From positions 1-46,910 of the forward strand of contig JAAYAN010000142.1 of NCBI GenBank assembly GCA_012719345.1: a DNA stretch of 46,910 nucleotides, written 5' to 3'. Numbering within the stretch: the first letter of the stretch is position 1; each line of letters opens with the position of its first letter. The notes under the pieces are model-generated. The model saw only the letters and a program-made list of their open reading frames with translations, searched no databases and was not told the origin of the DNA. Positions 32,833-41,929 of the stretch are shown here, in pieces. This DNA is from Ignavibacteria bacterium (GTDB lineage Bacteria > Bacteroidota > Ignavibacteria > Ignavibacteriales > Melioribacteraceae). The position numbers were made by a program, and so were the translations under genes.

Positions 32833-35034
32833 GTGAACAATCCCGAAAATATAAAACATAAAAAAAGAGTAACAAGAAACAATAAAATTGCTTCGTATGT
32901 AATTTCCGCAGGCGGTTTTGGAATTATTTTGAGTATTGCAGCAATTCTATTATTTCTTGTTTACAAATCGTACCCGCTTTCTTCGGATGCGAATCTCGAA
33001 AAAATATCAACAGCCTCTTCCGGTAAAAACAAAGTAATTTTGATGGGGATGGACAGGTTCCAGGAAATAAATTACTCGTTATCCGAAAACGGGGAAATCA
33101 GTTTTTCATCTAACAGCAGCCGGAAAGTTTTTTCTGTAAAAAACATTGATCTCGAAGAAAACGAAAGAATAATTTTTGCGGATAAAGGCAGTCTGCGGAA
33201 CGAGACTTTTGCTTTAATTACAAATTTAAATAGAATTATTACAGCCGAAATTAAAATGACGGCAAAATACCAAAACGATAAACGGCAGATTGTCCCTTCG
33301 CTGGAAATAATTGAGGAATTCAAGGCGGATTCTTCCGGCTTTTCAATAAAAAATTTTATTTTTACATTTAACGAAAACTCCGATAGAATTTACAGCTGGA
33401 CAGACAGCGGCAATAATTTAAACCTTAGAATATTCGGTTTTGACGACGAGGAAATATTTCAACATAATTTAAGCGGATTTATGAACAGCGATGAAATTAA
33501 ATCCTGCGCGGTAAATCACAGCGGCGAGATTTTAATATGCGGAACAAAAACCGGCGAACTTTTTTGGTTCGATATTTCCGATTTTGAAGAACCGGAGCTG
33601 ATTGATAACTGGAAAGCCGGCGAATCCGAAATAACGGCAATGGAATTTCTTCTGGGCGATAACAGTCTTGTTACGGGCGACGGCAAAGGTTTTGTAAGTG
33701 TTTGGTTTCCTGTAAGAAACAGTGAAGGCGTTCAAAAATTTAACAGAATTCACAAGTTCAAAAAACATCAGAGATCTGTGGAAAGGATTTTTGTTTCGTC
33801 GCGTAACAGAACTTTTATGACAATAGATGCCGGCGGCGAAATAATTCTGAATTACTCAACCACATGCCATACAAGTCTTAAATTCCGGCAATCGCAAAAG
33901 AAGGTTGTTTCTGCATCATTTTCACCTAAATCGGATGCAATTCTTGTAACCGATGAAGAGAACAGCACCGGAATTTACACTCTCGACGATAAACATCCCG
34001 AAGTAAGTTTTAAAACTCTTTTCAACAAAGTCTGGTACGAAGGTTACCCCGAACCTGATTTTGTGTGGCAATCGTCCGGCGGTTCCGATGAGTTTGAACC
34101 AAAGATGAGTTTAATTCCTTTGATTTTCGGAACGCTTAAAGGAACGTTTTATGCAATGATATTTTCGGTTCCGCTGGCAATTCTTGCAGCAATTTATGTT
34201 TCACAGTTTGCACCCAAGAAATTTGCTTTAATTGTTAAACCCACAGTAGAAATTATGGCGGCGCTCCCAAGCGTGGTAATAGGTTTTTTAGCAGGTTTAT
34301 ACTTTTCGCCTCTGTTTGAAAAAAACTTAATGTTCCTGTTCTTTTTCACGGCAATTCTTCCGGTTTTCTTCTTATTTGCAATAATCTCGTGGAAATATAT
34401 CCCCGAAGAAAAAAAAGTAAAACTGCCCGGCGGAAGCGAAATGCTTTACGTAATTCCCTTTGCTGTTATGGCTTTTATCGCTGCATCTTTCCTTTCTATT
34501 CCTATTGAAAATACTTTTTTTGGCGGAAATATAAACCAGTGGTTTTATGAAGTATTGGATACAAAATACGATCAGCGGAACAGTCTTGTTGTAGGATTTG
34601 CACTCGGGTTTGCGGTAATACCAATAATATTTACAATATCCGAAGACGCGCTGAGTAATGTGCCTAAATCGCTTACATCTGCAGCTTTGGCTTTGGGAGC
34701 TTCGCGGTGGCAGACTGTTAAAAGAATTGTTATTCCTGCAGCTGCCGGCGGAATATTTTCGGCTATAATGCTGGGGCTTGGCAGAGCAATCGGCGAAACA
34801 ATGATTGTGCTGATGGCAACAGGCAACACCCCGATATTGGAAATGAATCCTTTTAACGGATTCCGGGCAATGAGCGCAACCATTGCGGTTGAAATTCCCG
34901 AAGCGCCAGTTGACGGGTCTTTATACCGCGTTCTGTTTCTTACTGCGCTTCTGCTTTTTGTATTTACTTTTATTATCAATTCGCTTGCCGCCGTTATAGG
35001 CGATAAGCTGCGTAAAAAATATGCGAGATTTTAA
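32833..35034 (+). CDS. pstC: phosphate permease PstC with a long WD40-like periplasmic domain
   Basis: This inner-membrane permease subunit of 733 residues is more than twice the normal length of about 300. After a membrane helix (about 20-45) lies an inserted periplasmic region (about 50-410) with WD40-like strands (SGEILICGTKTGELFWFD, NSLVTGDGKGFVSVWF, RTFMTIDAGGEIILNY, SDAILVTDEENSTGIY). The PstC core starts near 425, with the EAA loop (about 603-640, SAALALGASRWQTVKRI) that contacts PstB. The start is GTG with a weak AGG; no better start was seen. It follows a terminator-like hairpin and overlaps pstA by one base (TAATG). Long PstC forms are known from some gammaproteobacteria, but the role of the propeller is unknown. 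Confidence 0.93.
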   Translation: MNNPENIKHKKRVTRNNKIASYVISAGGFGIILSIAAILLFLVYKSYPLSSDANLEKISTASSGKNKVILMGMDRFQEINYSLSENGEISFSSNSSRKVFSVKNIDLEENERIIFADKGSLRNETFALITNLNRIITAEIKMTAKYQNDKRQIVPSLEIIEEFKADSSGFSIKNFIFTFNENSDRIYSWTDSGNNLNLRIFGFDDEEIFQHNLSGFMNSDEIKSCAVNHSGEILICGTKTGELFWFDISDFEEPELIDNWKAGESEITAMEFLLGDNSLVTGDGKGFVSVWFPVRNSEGVQKFNRIHKFKKHQRSVERIFVSSRNRTFMTIDAGGEIILNYSTTCHTSLKFRQSQKKVVSASFSPKSDAILVTDEENSTGIYTLDDKHPEVSFKTLFNKVWYEGYPEPDFVWQSSGGSDEFEPKMSLIPLIFGTLKGTFYAMIFSVPLAILAAIYVSQFAPKKFALIVKPTVEIMAALPSVVIGFLAGLYFSPLFEKNLMFLFFFTAILPVFFLFAIISWKYIPEEKKVKLPGGSEMLYVIPFAVMAFIAASFLSIPIENTFFGGNINQWFYEVLDTKYDQRNSLVVGFALGFAVIPIIFTISEDALSNVPKSLTSAALALGASRWQTVKRIVIPAAAGGIFSAIMLGLGRAIGETMIVLMATGNTPILEMNPFNGFRAMSATIAVEIPEAPVDGSLYRVLFLTALLLFVFTFIINSLAAVIGDKLRKKYARF

Positions 35035-36536
35035 TGAATTCCCTTAAAGAATATTTCAGAAAAGGCGATCCTTATGTTTTACTTTCATCACTTGGACTGA
35101 TTCTTTCGCTGGTGATGGTTGTTTTTTTTGTAGGAATAATTCTTGTAAAAGGATTGTCAATATTCTGGCCTTCGGATGTTGAACTTGTTCAGCTTAAAGA
35201 CGGTACGAAATATTTAGGCGAACTATGGTCGTCTGAAGAAAATAAAATTACCAATCCCGATCATTCGATAAATGTGGTGCCCAAAGTTCAATATAAAACT
35301 GGCAACCGCGATATTTACGGGTTCGATTTTAAATGGATTGACAAAAGCGAAATCGTGAGTATTTCTAATCCTGCGGATGCAACTGTTTTTGAAAGAAAAG
35401 AATACGGCAATTTTTACGGTTTTATAAAAAAAGTAGCATTTAAAGGTAAAGAATATACAAAGAATAACGAGCTTTTCGATAAAGCAACAGAAGCGCTCGA
35501 TTATTCCGAAAATCTGGTTGAAAAGCAAGCAGACTTGATGAAAAGCGGAAATCCGGATGCCGAAGACAAAATTGAAAAGCTTAATGCAGAAATATCTTCC
35601 ATACAAATTTTAATTGAATCTGCGGACGGCTCACTAAACACTTTTTCTTTATCCAAGTTTGTTGGTTTTTATCAGCCCAACCAGATGAACTTATTCGAAA
35701 AGAGCATTCACTATTTATTAAATATCTGGACTTTCATATCCGGCGAGCCGCGCGAATCTAACACCGAAGGCGGAGTTTTTCCGGCAATTTTCGGAACTGT
35801 AATGATGGTGATTCTTATGTCTGTTCTTGTTGTACCCTTTGGCGTACTTGCAGCAGTTTATTTAAATGAATATGCAAAACAGGGTTTGCTTACGCGGATA
35901 ATCAGACTTTCTGTAAATAACCTTGCAGGAGTGCCGTCAATTGTTTACGGAATTTTCGGACTCGGTTTTTTCATTTATATGATTGGCGGTTCGATTGATA
36001 CATTTTTCTTCAGCGAAAAACTGCCTGAGCCGACATACGGAACCGGTGGAATTTTATGGGCTTCATTAACGCTCGCACTTCTTACCCTTCCTGTTGTTGT
36101 GGTTGCAACCGAAGAAGGAATTTTGGCCGTGCCCAAAGCAAATAAAGAAGGCGCGCTTGCTCTTGGCGCTACAAAATGGCAAATGATTCGTAAAATTGTT
36201 TTGCCAAATGCTGCCCCTGGAATTTTAACCGGACTGATACTTGCAATCAGCCGGGGTGCAGGGGAAGTTGCTCCTTTGATGATAACAGGAGTGGTGAAGC
36301 TTGCACCAGCTATGCCGCTGGACACGATATTCCCGTTTTTCCATCCCGACCGTAAGTTTATGCACCTCGGTTTCCATATTTATGATGTAGGATTTCAGTC
36401 GCCAAACGTAGAAGCGGCTGTCCCGATGGTATATTCAACAGCTTTATTACTTATTATTATTGTAGTATTTCTAAATTTGTTAGCTATCTTTCTACGCAAT
36501 AAAATGCGTAAAAAATATAAATCAGCTTCGTTTTAA
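35034..36536 (+). CDS. pstA: phosphate permease PstA with long periplasmic insertion
   Basis: This 500-residue permease subunit exceeds the usual length of about 280. After the first membrane helix (about 18-42) there is an insertion of some 200 residues (about 45-240) containing a predicted coiled coil (about 145-198, rich in Glu/Lys/Leu), then the permease core (247-500) with the EAA loop GALALGATKWQMIRKIVLP. The insertion resembles long PstA variants reported with the DUF3333-type region. It pairs with the long PstC and overlaps it by one base. PstB follows after 16 bases. Confidence 0.94.
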   Translation: MNSLKEYFRKGDPYVLLSSLGLILSLVMVVFFVGIILVKGLSIFWPSDVELVQLKDGTKYLGELWSSEENKITNPDHSINVVPKVQYKTGNRDIYGFDFKWIDKSEIVSISNPADATVFERKEYGNFYGFIKKVAFKGKEYTKNNELFDKATEALDYSENLVEKQADLMKSGNPDAEDKIEKLNAEISSIQILIESADGSLNTFSLSKFVGFYQPNQMNLFEKSIHYLLNIWTFISGEPRESNTEGGVFPAIFGTVMMVILMSVLVVPFGVLAAVYLNEYAKQGLLTRIIRLSVNNLAGVPSIVYGIFGLGFFIYMIGGSIDTFFFSEKLPEPTYGTGGILWASLTLALLTLPVVVVATEEGILAVPKANKEGALALGATKWQMIRKIVLPNAAPGILTGLILAISRGAGEVAPLMITGVVKLAPAMPLDTIFPFFHPDRKFMHLGFHIYDVGFQSPNVEAAVPMVYSTALLLIIIVVFLNLLAIFLRNKMRKKYKSASF

Positions 36537-36552
36537 TTAACTTAGGATCAAA

Positions 36553-37368
36553 ATGGTTGTAAACATTAAATCGTCACTATCAAATTTGCAGCAGAATGAT
36601 ATTCAGAATGAAAAAATAATTATTGAAACAAGAAATTTGGATTTCTATTATACTTCCGAAAAGAAATCCCTGATAAATGTAAATATCCAAATACCCGAAA
36701 AAAAAGTCACCGCGTTTATCGGGCCATCAGGCTGCGGCAAATCAACTTTGCTCCGTAACTTCAACAGAATGAACGATTTAATTCCGGGAATAAAACTTGA
36801 AGGGCAGATACTTATTGAAGGGCAGGATATTTTCGATAAATCTGTGAGACTGGAAGATTTAAGGAAGAAAGTCGGAATGGTATTCCAAAAATCAAATCCT
36901 TTTCCTATGAGTATTTGGGAAAATGTTGCATTCGGACCTAAAGTAAACGGTGAAACCAACAGCGGCACGCTTAACGAAATGGTAGAATCGGCATTAAAAC
37001 AAGCAGACTTGTGGAAAGAAGTTAAGGACAGACTTACAGATTCTGCTCTCGATCTTTCGGGCGGACAGCAGCAGCGGCTTTGCATTGCCCGGGCTCTTGC
37101 CAACAAACCGGATATTATCTTAATGGATGAACCTGCTTCAGCTCTCGATCCTATTTCAACCGGTAAAATTGAGGAGACAATTGAAGAGCTTAAAAGCAAT
37201 TACACCGTTGTAATTGTTACGCATAATATGCAGCAAGCTGCAAGAGTTTCGGATTACACCGCATTTATGATGGTGGGAGAACTGATTGAATTTAACGATA
37301 CAAAAACTTTATTTACAACACCCGAAAAAAAACTTACCGAAGAATATATTACAGGAAGATTCGGTTAA
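36553..37368 (+). CDS. pstB: phosphate ABC transporter ATPase PstB
   Basis: This ATPase energises phosphate import. Walker A is GPSGCGKST (57-65), the signature LSGGQQQR and Walker B ILMDEPAS are intact, and the H-loop is [13 protein letters not shown]. The length is 271, slightly longer than the usual 250 owing to about 20 extra residues at the N-terminus. The gene lies between pstA and phoU, the normal order. A low-complexity GATTAAG-rich spacer (about 37409-37440) follows before phoU. Confidence 0.97.
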   Translation: MVVNIKSSLSNLQQNDIQNEKIIIETRNLDFYYTSEKKSLINVNIQIPEKKVTAFIGPSGCGKSTLLRNFNRMNDLIPGIKLEGQILIEGQDIFDKSVRLEDLRKKVGMVFQKSNPFPMSIWENVAFGPKVNGETNSGTLNEMVESALKQADLWKEVKDRLTDSALDLSGGQQQRLCIARALANKPDIILMDEPASALDPISTGKIEETIEELKSNYTVVIVTHNMQQAARVSDYTAFMMVGELIEFNDTKTLFTTPEKKLTEEYITGRFG

Positions 37369-37408
37369 TATTATTTTTTATTGTATTTTTTATCGCTTAA
37401 TGTAAAGC

Positions 37409-37444
37409 GGGATTAAGATTATGATTAAGAGCAAGATTAAAAAG
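37409..37444. repeat. low-complexity GATTAAG direct repeats
   Basis: The spacer between pstB and phoU contains GATTAAG, GATTATGATTAAG and AAGATTAAAAAG in close succession. These are imperfect repeats with a period of about 6-9 bases. They may be a neutral microsatellite-like element or affect phoU translation. Confidence 0.4.
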
Positions 37445-37455
37445 AGAGAAATAAG

Positions 37456-38127
37456 ATGAAAGAAAAACTTGAACATATGCTGGAAGATATTAAAAAAGAT
37501 ATTATCTTTATGGCAAACGAAGTTGAAGACGCAATGTACAATGCTCTTAAAGCATTGGAAAAGCAGGATAAATCCCTGGCAGAAAAAGTAAGCAAATCCG
37601 ATAAAAAAATAAATTACCGCGAAGTTGAAATAGAAAAAATGATTCTTTCCCTTATGGCGCTGCAACAGCCTGTAGCAGTGGATTTGCGGTTCATGGTAGT
37701 TGCGCTTAAAATGAACAACGACCTCGAACGGATAGGCGACCACTCGAAAGGAATTGCAAAAGTTGCAGCAAAACTTACAGGCGAGCCATATATTAAATCG
37801 TTCGAAAAAATTCCGGCACTGGGTAAACTTACACGAAATATGCTGCGCGATGCAGTTCAGGCTTTTATAAATATAAATACCGAACTGGCTTTGGAAGTAA
37901 GAAAACGCGATAAAGAAGTTGATGTTTTATTTTCCGAAATTTATAATTCGGTTCTTAATGAAATGACTGAAACTAAAAACAATATTCATCAAGGTGTTGA
38001 ACTTATAAGCGTATGCCGCCACCTCGAAAGAATTTCGGACCTTTCAAAAAATCTTTCTGAAGATGTTGTTTTTATGAAAGAAGCAAAAATAATCCGTTAC
38101 GGAATTGAGAAAAACAAGGTTAGCTGA
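37456..38127 (+). CDS. phoU: phosphate-signalling protein PhoU
   Basis: This 223-residue all-helical PhoU has two three-helix bundles with the metal-binding D/E-x-x-x-D motifs (for example NDLERIGDHSKGI and CRHLERISDLSKN). It links the Pst transporter to the PhoR kinase, holding it in its phosphatase state when phosphate is plentiful. It stands between pstB and the regulator, the conserved order. AGAGAG precedes the ATG. The regulator begins two bases after its stop. Confidence 0.96.
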   Translation: MKEKLEHMLEDIKKDIIFMANEVEDAMYNALKALEKQDKSLAEKVSKSDKKINYREVEIEKMILSLMALQQPVAVDLRFMVVALKMNNDLERIGDHSKGIAKVAAKLTGEPYIKSFEKIPALGKLTRNMLRDAVQAFININTELALEVRKRDKEVDVLFSEIYNSVLNEMTETKNNIHQGVELISVCRHLERISDLSKNLSEDVVFMKEAKIIRYGIEKNKVS

Positions 38128-38129
38128 AA

Positions 38130-38804
38130 TTGAAAACCCGTATTTATATTGTTGAAGACGATCCGGATATAGCCGAGCTGCTTGATTTTAATCTCCAAAG
38201 TTCAGGATATGAAACAAAGTCGGAACCAAACGGAAAAAAAGCTTACGATATGATTATGAAAGATCCGCCGGATTTGCTCATTCTGGATTTGAACCTTCCG
38301 GAACTTTCGGGTATCCAGATTTGCAAATTTTTAAGGGAAAACGCCCGTACAAAAAATCTTCCGGTAATTATGCTTACTGCCAAAGCTCAGGAAACCGATA
38401 AAGTTATAGGGCTTAATATCGGCGCGGACGATTACATTACTAAACCTTTCAGCGTTAAAGAACTTATTGCGCGGATTAAAGCTCTGTTAAGAAGAATTAA
38501 CCCGGTAAACAGCGATTCTTTTATTTATAAAGAACTCGAAGTGAATTTTGCCTTAAAACAAGTAAAAATAAAAAATAAAGAAATTGAAATTACACCCATA
38601 GAATTTAAACTTATAACGGCATTCATAAATTCGCGGGGACGTGCTCTTTCACGCGAAGATATTTTAAATATTGTGTGGGGAAACGATTACTCTGGCGAAA
38701 TAAGGACTGTTGATGTTAACATTAAAAGGCTTCGCGACAAGCTGAATCCATACGGCGAAATTATTCAAACTGTTAAAGGAACAGGTTACAGATTTAAAAC
38801 ATAA
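38130..38804 (+). CDS. PhoB/PhoP-family response regulator
   Basis: This 224-residue OmpR/PhoB-class regulator has a receiver domain (1-120) with acidic residues Glu9-Asp10-Asp11, phospho-acceptor Asp53 and the switch residues Thr81/Lys103-type in MLTAKAQETDK and ITKPFS, plus a C-terminal winged helix (about 130-224) ending TVDVNIKRLRDKLNPYG and GTGYRFK. It would activate pst transcription, possibly at the 11-base direct repeat upstream of the porin gene. It starts with TTG, two bases after phoU, with AAGG upstream inside phoU. The adjacent PhoR-like kinase is its likely partner. Confidence 0.93.
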   Translation: MKTRIYIVEDDPDIAELLDFNLQSSGYETKSEPNGKKAYDMIMKDPPDLLILDLNLPELSGIQICKFLRENARTKNLPVIMLTAKAQETDKVIGLNIGADDYITKPFSVKELIARIKALLRRINPVNSDSFIYKELEVNFALKQVKIKNKEIEITPIEFKLITAFINSRGRALSREDILNIVWGNDYSGEIRTVDVNIKRLRDKLNPYGEIIQTVKGTGYRFKT

Positions 38805-38819
38805 ACTGAAAATATAATT

Positions 38820-40589
38820 ATGAAATCACTTTCGAAAAAAGCTTTTTTATATACTTTAATTATTACTGTATTCTCAATAATTTTGCTCGACGTATTTTTT
38901 TATGTGAACACTAAGGATTTTCTTGCCGACGAAGTTAAAACGGAGCTGAACAAGCAGATTAAACTTGCGCGGAAAATTATTGATATAAACGCTTTTAACG
39001 AACGCGATTATAAAAAACTGAAATATTACAGTGATGAAATCCGCAGACTGACCGGCAGCCGGACAACCTTAATAGCTAAAGACGGAACAGTTCTGGCTGA
39101 TTCCGAGTTGGATTCGCTGGATCTTAAACGTACCGAAAACCATTTTAAACGTCCCGAAGTTAAGGAAGCTATGGAAAAAGGGATAGGTTTTTCGGAAAGA
39201 CACAGCGCTACAATCGAAAAAAATCTTTTCTATTATGCCGAAAATCTATACGAAGGCAAACGTATTTCAGGCTTCATCCGCTTTGCAGTTTTTTCCGCTA
39301 ATTTGGATTCGCGTCTCGAATTTTTAACAAATATGCTTATTATAATTGATATTTTCGTAATAGTCATCGTCTTTGGATTTTTAATTATATGGCAGAAAAA
39401 AGTTAAAAAGCAGAGAGAATCTTTAATAACCGAAATTTCACTGCGTTCCGATCAACCGGACTTTATTGATATTCCTTCGCAAAAATATGCCGAGTACGAC
39501 AAAATTGCATCCGGAGTGAATTCGATTGGAAAGAACTTGTTTAATCTTAAAGAAAGATACAAACAAAGTTTTACTGATCTTCTGGGTCTTTTTAATTCAC
39601 TTCACGAAGGAGTTGCGGCTTTTGATAAAAACGGTAGACTTCTTTTTTTTAACAAACCGTTCAGCCATATTTTTAATACCGAAAATGCGGTTGAAGGAAA
39701 ATCATTTTTTTATGATCTCATTCATTTCCCGCCGCTAATAAATGATATCCATAAATTTCTAAAATCTAATTTGTTTGTTACCAACCGTACAAAATTTTCC
39801 GGCAGCCGTTATATCGAATACCAGATTTCGCAGTTTAATCTTGAAGATATGCAAGCCGGGTTTATTATAACCGTTGAAGATGTTACAAATCTCCAGAACC
39901 TCGAAATTATCCGGCAGGATTTTGTTGCAAATGTAAGCCACGAATTTAAAACTCCGCTTACTTCCATACGCGGCTACGCCGAAACTCTTCTTTCCGATTC
40001 GGTAAACGACGAAGTGATGCAAAAAAAATTTCTCGAAAAGATAGAAAAACAAACACGTAAACTAGAAAACATTGTAACAGATCTTCTGCAGCTTACGCGT
40101 ATCGAAAACAGAGAAGTTGAAGAACTTACCGAAATTGATCCTGTCTCGACATTAAAAGAAATTGCCGATGATTTTTCATTCCGATGCAAGGCTAAAAAAA
40201 TAGATTTTACAACTGATTTTCTTGTAAATTCCGGAGAAGTAAAAATACTTGCAAACCCTCAGCTTCTTCAAACGCTCGTTTCAAATCTTCTTGCAAATGC
40301 TATTAATTACAATTCCGAAAAAGGCGGAGTGATTTTTAAATGCAGCGCTAACAATAAATATTTTATTGCGGAAGTAGCCGATACAGGAATAGGAATTCCA
40401 AAGGACGAAAAGCAAAGAATATTAGAAAGATTTTACCGTGTAGATTCATCGCGGGGTATTTATCCCGAAGGAAGCGGACTGGGGCTTTCAATTGTGAAAA
40501 ACATTACTGAACTGTTCAGGGGAAAAATAGAGCTCGAAAGCGAGTCCGGAAAAGGCAGCAGATTTATTGTTTATATCCCATTGGTTTAA
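38820..40589 (+). CDS. PhoR-like sensor histidine kinase
   Basis: This 589-residue membrane kinase has two membrane helices (about 8-28 and 171-191) flanking a periplasmic domain of about 140 residues. Then comes a linker, a PAS domain (about 250-360, ending ITVEDVTNLQ), HisKA with His374 in NVSHEFKTPLTSIRGYAE, and an ATPase domain with LLANAINY, DTGIGIP and GSGLGLSIV. It senses the PstSCAB-PhoU complex state rather than phosphate itself in known systems. Its long periplasmic domain is unlike E. coli PhoR and more like Gram-positive PhoR/ResE-type kinases. The ATG lies 15 bases after the regulator stop. It is the last gene of the operon. Confidence 0.93.
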   Translation: MKSLSKKAFLYTLIITVFSIILLDVFFYVNTKDFLADEVKTELNKQIKLARKIIDINAFNERDYKKLKYYSDEIRRLTGSRTTLIAKDGTVLADSELDSLDLKRTENHFKRPEVKEAMEKGIGFSERHSATIEKNLFYYAENLYEGKRISGFIRFAVFSANLDSRLEFLTNMLIIIDIFVIVIVFGFLIIWQKKVKKQRESLITEISLRSDQPDFIDIPSQKYAEYDKIASGVNSIGKNLFNLKERYKQSFTDLLGLFNSLHEGVAAFDKNGRLLFFNKPFSHIFNTENAVEGKSFFYDLIHFPPLINDIHKFLKSNLFVTNRTKFSGSRYIEYQISQFNLEDMQAGFIITVEDVTNLQNLEIIRQDFVANVSHEFKTPLTSIRGYAETLLSDSVNDEVMQKKFLEKIEKQTRKLENIVTDLLQLTRIENREVEELTEIDPVSTLKEIADDFSFRCKAKKIDFTTDFLVNSGEVKILANPQLLQTLVSNLLANAINYNSEKGGVIFKCSANNKYFIAEVADTGIGIPKDEKQRILERFYRVDSSRGIYPEGSGLGLSIVKNITELFRGKIELESESGKGSRFIVYIPLV

Positions 40590-40605
40590 CTTGCGCCGAA
40601 ATAAA

Positions 40606-40869
40606 TTATTTAATCAGATTCAATTCATCGGAAATAATTTTTGAAATCTCAATTTCCGAAATGTCTTTTAACTTCAACTTAGCGTTTTTCACAGAAATAA
40701 CAGGCGCATCACCTTCGCCGTTCATAAACTTAACAAGCATAAACGCAAGCCGGTTTCTGTCATTCGGTATCGGAATATATCCGTTAAGCGATTCAATTAT
40801 ATTATATACTTTTTTCTCAACTGAGTTTTCGGGAAAAGACTTAACCTGCGGTGCAGCCGAAGACGACAT
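40606..40869 (-). CDS. conserved small hypothetical protein
   Basis: This 87-residue soluble protein has a disordered Ser/Ala/Pro start and an alpha/beta body (KKVYNIIESLNGYIPIP, NRLAFMLVKFMNGEGD, KNAKLKLKDISEIEISKIISDEL). GGAG about 7 bases upstream of the ATG supports the frame. It is convergent with the phosphate operon and divergent from the glycosyltransferase. I recognise no family. Confidence 0.65.
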   Translation of the reverse strand: MSSSAAPQVKSFPENSVEKKVYNIIESLNGYIPIPNDRNRLAFMLVKFMNGEGDAPVISVKNAKLKLKDISEIEISKIISDELNLIK

Positions 40870-40912
40870 TTAATGCTCCGTATTTTAAATTGGTAAAAAT
40901 TGATTAACTTTA

Positions 40913-41929
40913 GTGATTAAAAATAAGAATATTTTCCCAATTTTGAATGAAATTAAAAAAAATAAGTGCTTGGTAATCCGTCTCAGTTCCCTTGGCGATG
41001 TAATTATTACAACCGCTTTTTTGCGATGCTTTAAAAATAAACATCCCGATTTGCAAGTGGATTTTTTGGTTAAAGAACAATACGCCGATGTTTTAAAATT
41101 TAATCCCAATATTAATCGAGTATTTATTTATCCGGCAGATAATAAGACCGAAAACCTGATTAAAAATCTTAAAAATGAAAACTACGGCGAGATAATTGAT
41201 CTTCAAAATAATTTCCGCAGCCGCTCATTAACAAGTAAACTTAATGCGCGGATTTACAGTTACAAAAAACCGTCGCTTAAAAAATTCCTTCTCGTTAATT
41301 TTAAAATCAATCTCTACACCGGAATTAAAACTGTTCTGCAAATGTATTGCGAAGCCCGCCCCGGAGTTAAATACGACGGCGCTCCGCCCGAAATCTATTG
41401 TGCCGGTACTGATATTATTAAACCTAAGAATAAACTGGTTGTTCTTTGCCCAGGTTCAAAACATTTTTCGAAGATGTGGCCTGAAAAATATTATTTAGAG
41501 CTTTCGAAAATGCTTACTTCAAACGGGTTTTCTGTTTTTGTTACCGGAGGAAGCAGCGATAAGCAAATTTGTAATTATATTTCGGAAAATAATCCCGAAG
41601 TAAAGGATTATTCAAACAACAATGTTCTTTCGGAAACTGCCGGTGTAATAAACATTGCCGATGCTGTTGTGTGCAACGATTCCGGTCTTATGCACATTGC
41701 TTCGGCGCTTGGCAGAAAAGGTTTTGCTGTTTTCGGTTCATCGGTTAGGGAATTCGGGTTTGCACCTGCCGGAAATTTGGAAATAGTGGAAAATGTGAAT
41801 CTTAAATGCAGACCTTGCTCGCATACCGGTAAATCTGCTTGTCCCAAAAAACATTTTAAATGTATGAAAGAAATTCTTCCGGAAATAATTTTTGAAAAAC
41901 TTAACAATCTTCTTAACGGAAAAAACTGA
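40913..41929 (+). CDS. glycosyltransferase family 9 (heptosyltransferase-like)
   Basis: This 338-residue enzyme of the GT9/GT-B fold matches ADP-heptose:LPS heptosyltransferases. Landmarks are the N-terminal RLSSLGDVIITTAFLR (23-38), the CPGSKHFSKMWPEKYY donor loop (about 181-196) and CNDSGLMHIASALG (about 253-266) near the C-terminus. It would add a heptose-like sugar to the inner core. It starts with GTG and no clear ribosome site, but the conserved start motif fixes the frame. Its stop overlaps the Kdo transferase ATG by one base, consistent with LPS core assembly. Confidence 0.92.
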   Translation: MIKNKNIFPILNEIKKNKCLVIRLSSLGDVIITTAFLRCFKNKHPDLQVDFLVKEQYADVLKFNPNINRVFIYPADNKTENLIKNLKNENYGEIIDLQNNFRSRSLTSKLNARIYSYKKPSLKKFLLVNFKINLYTGIKTVLQMYCEARPGVKYDGAPPEIYCAGTDIIKPKNKLVVLCPGSKHFSKMWPEKYYLELSKMLTSNGFSVFVTGGSSDKQICNYISENNPEVKDYSNNNVLSETAGVINIADAVVCNDSGLMHIASALGRKGFAVFGSSVREFGFAPAGNLEIVENVNLKCRPCSHTGKSACPKKHFKCMKEILPEIIFEKLNNLLNGKN

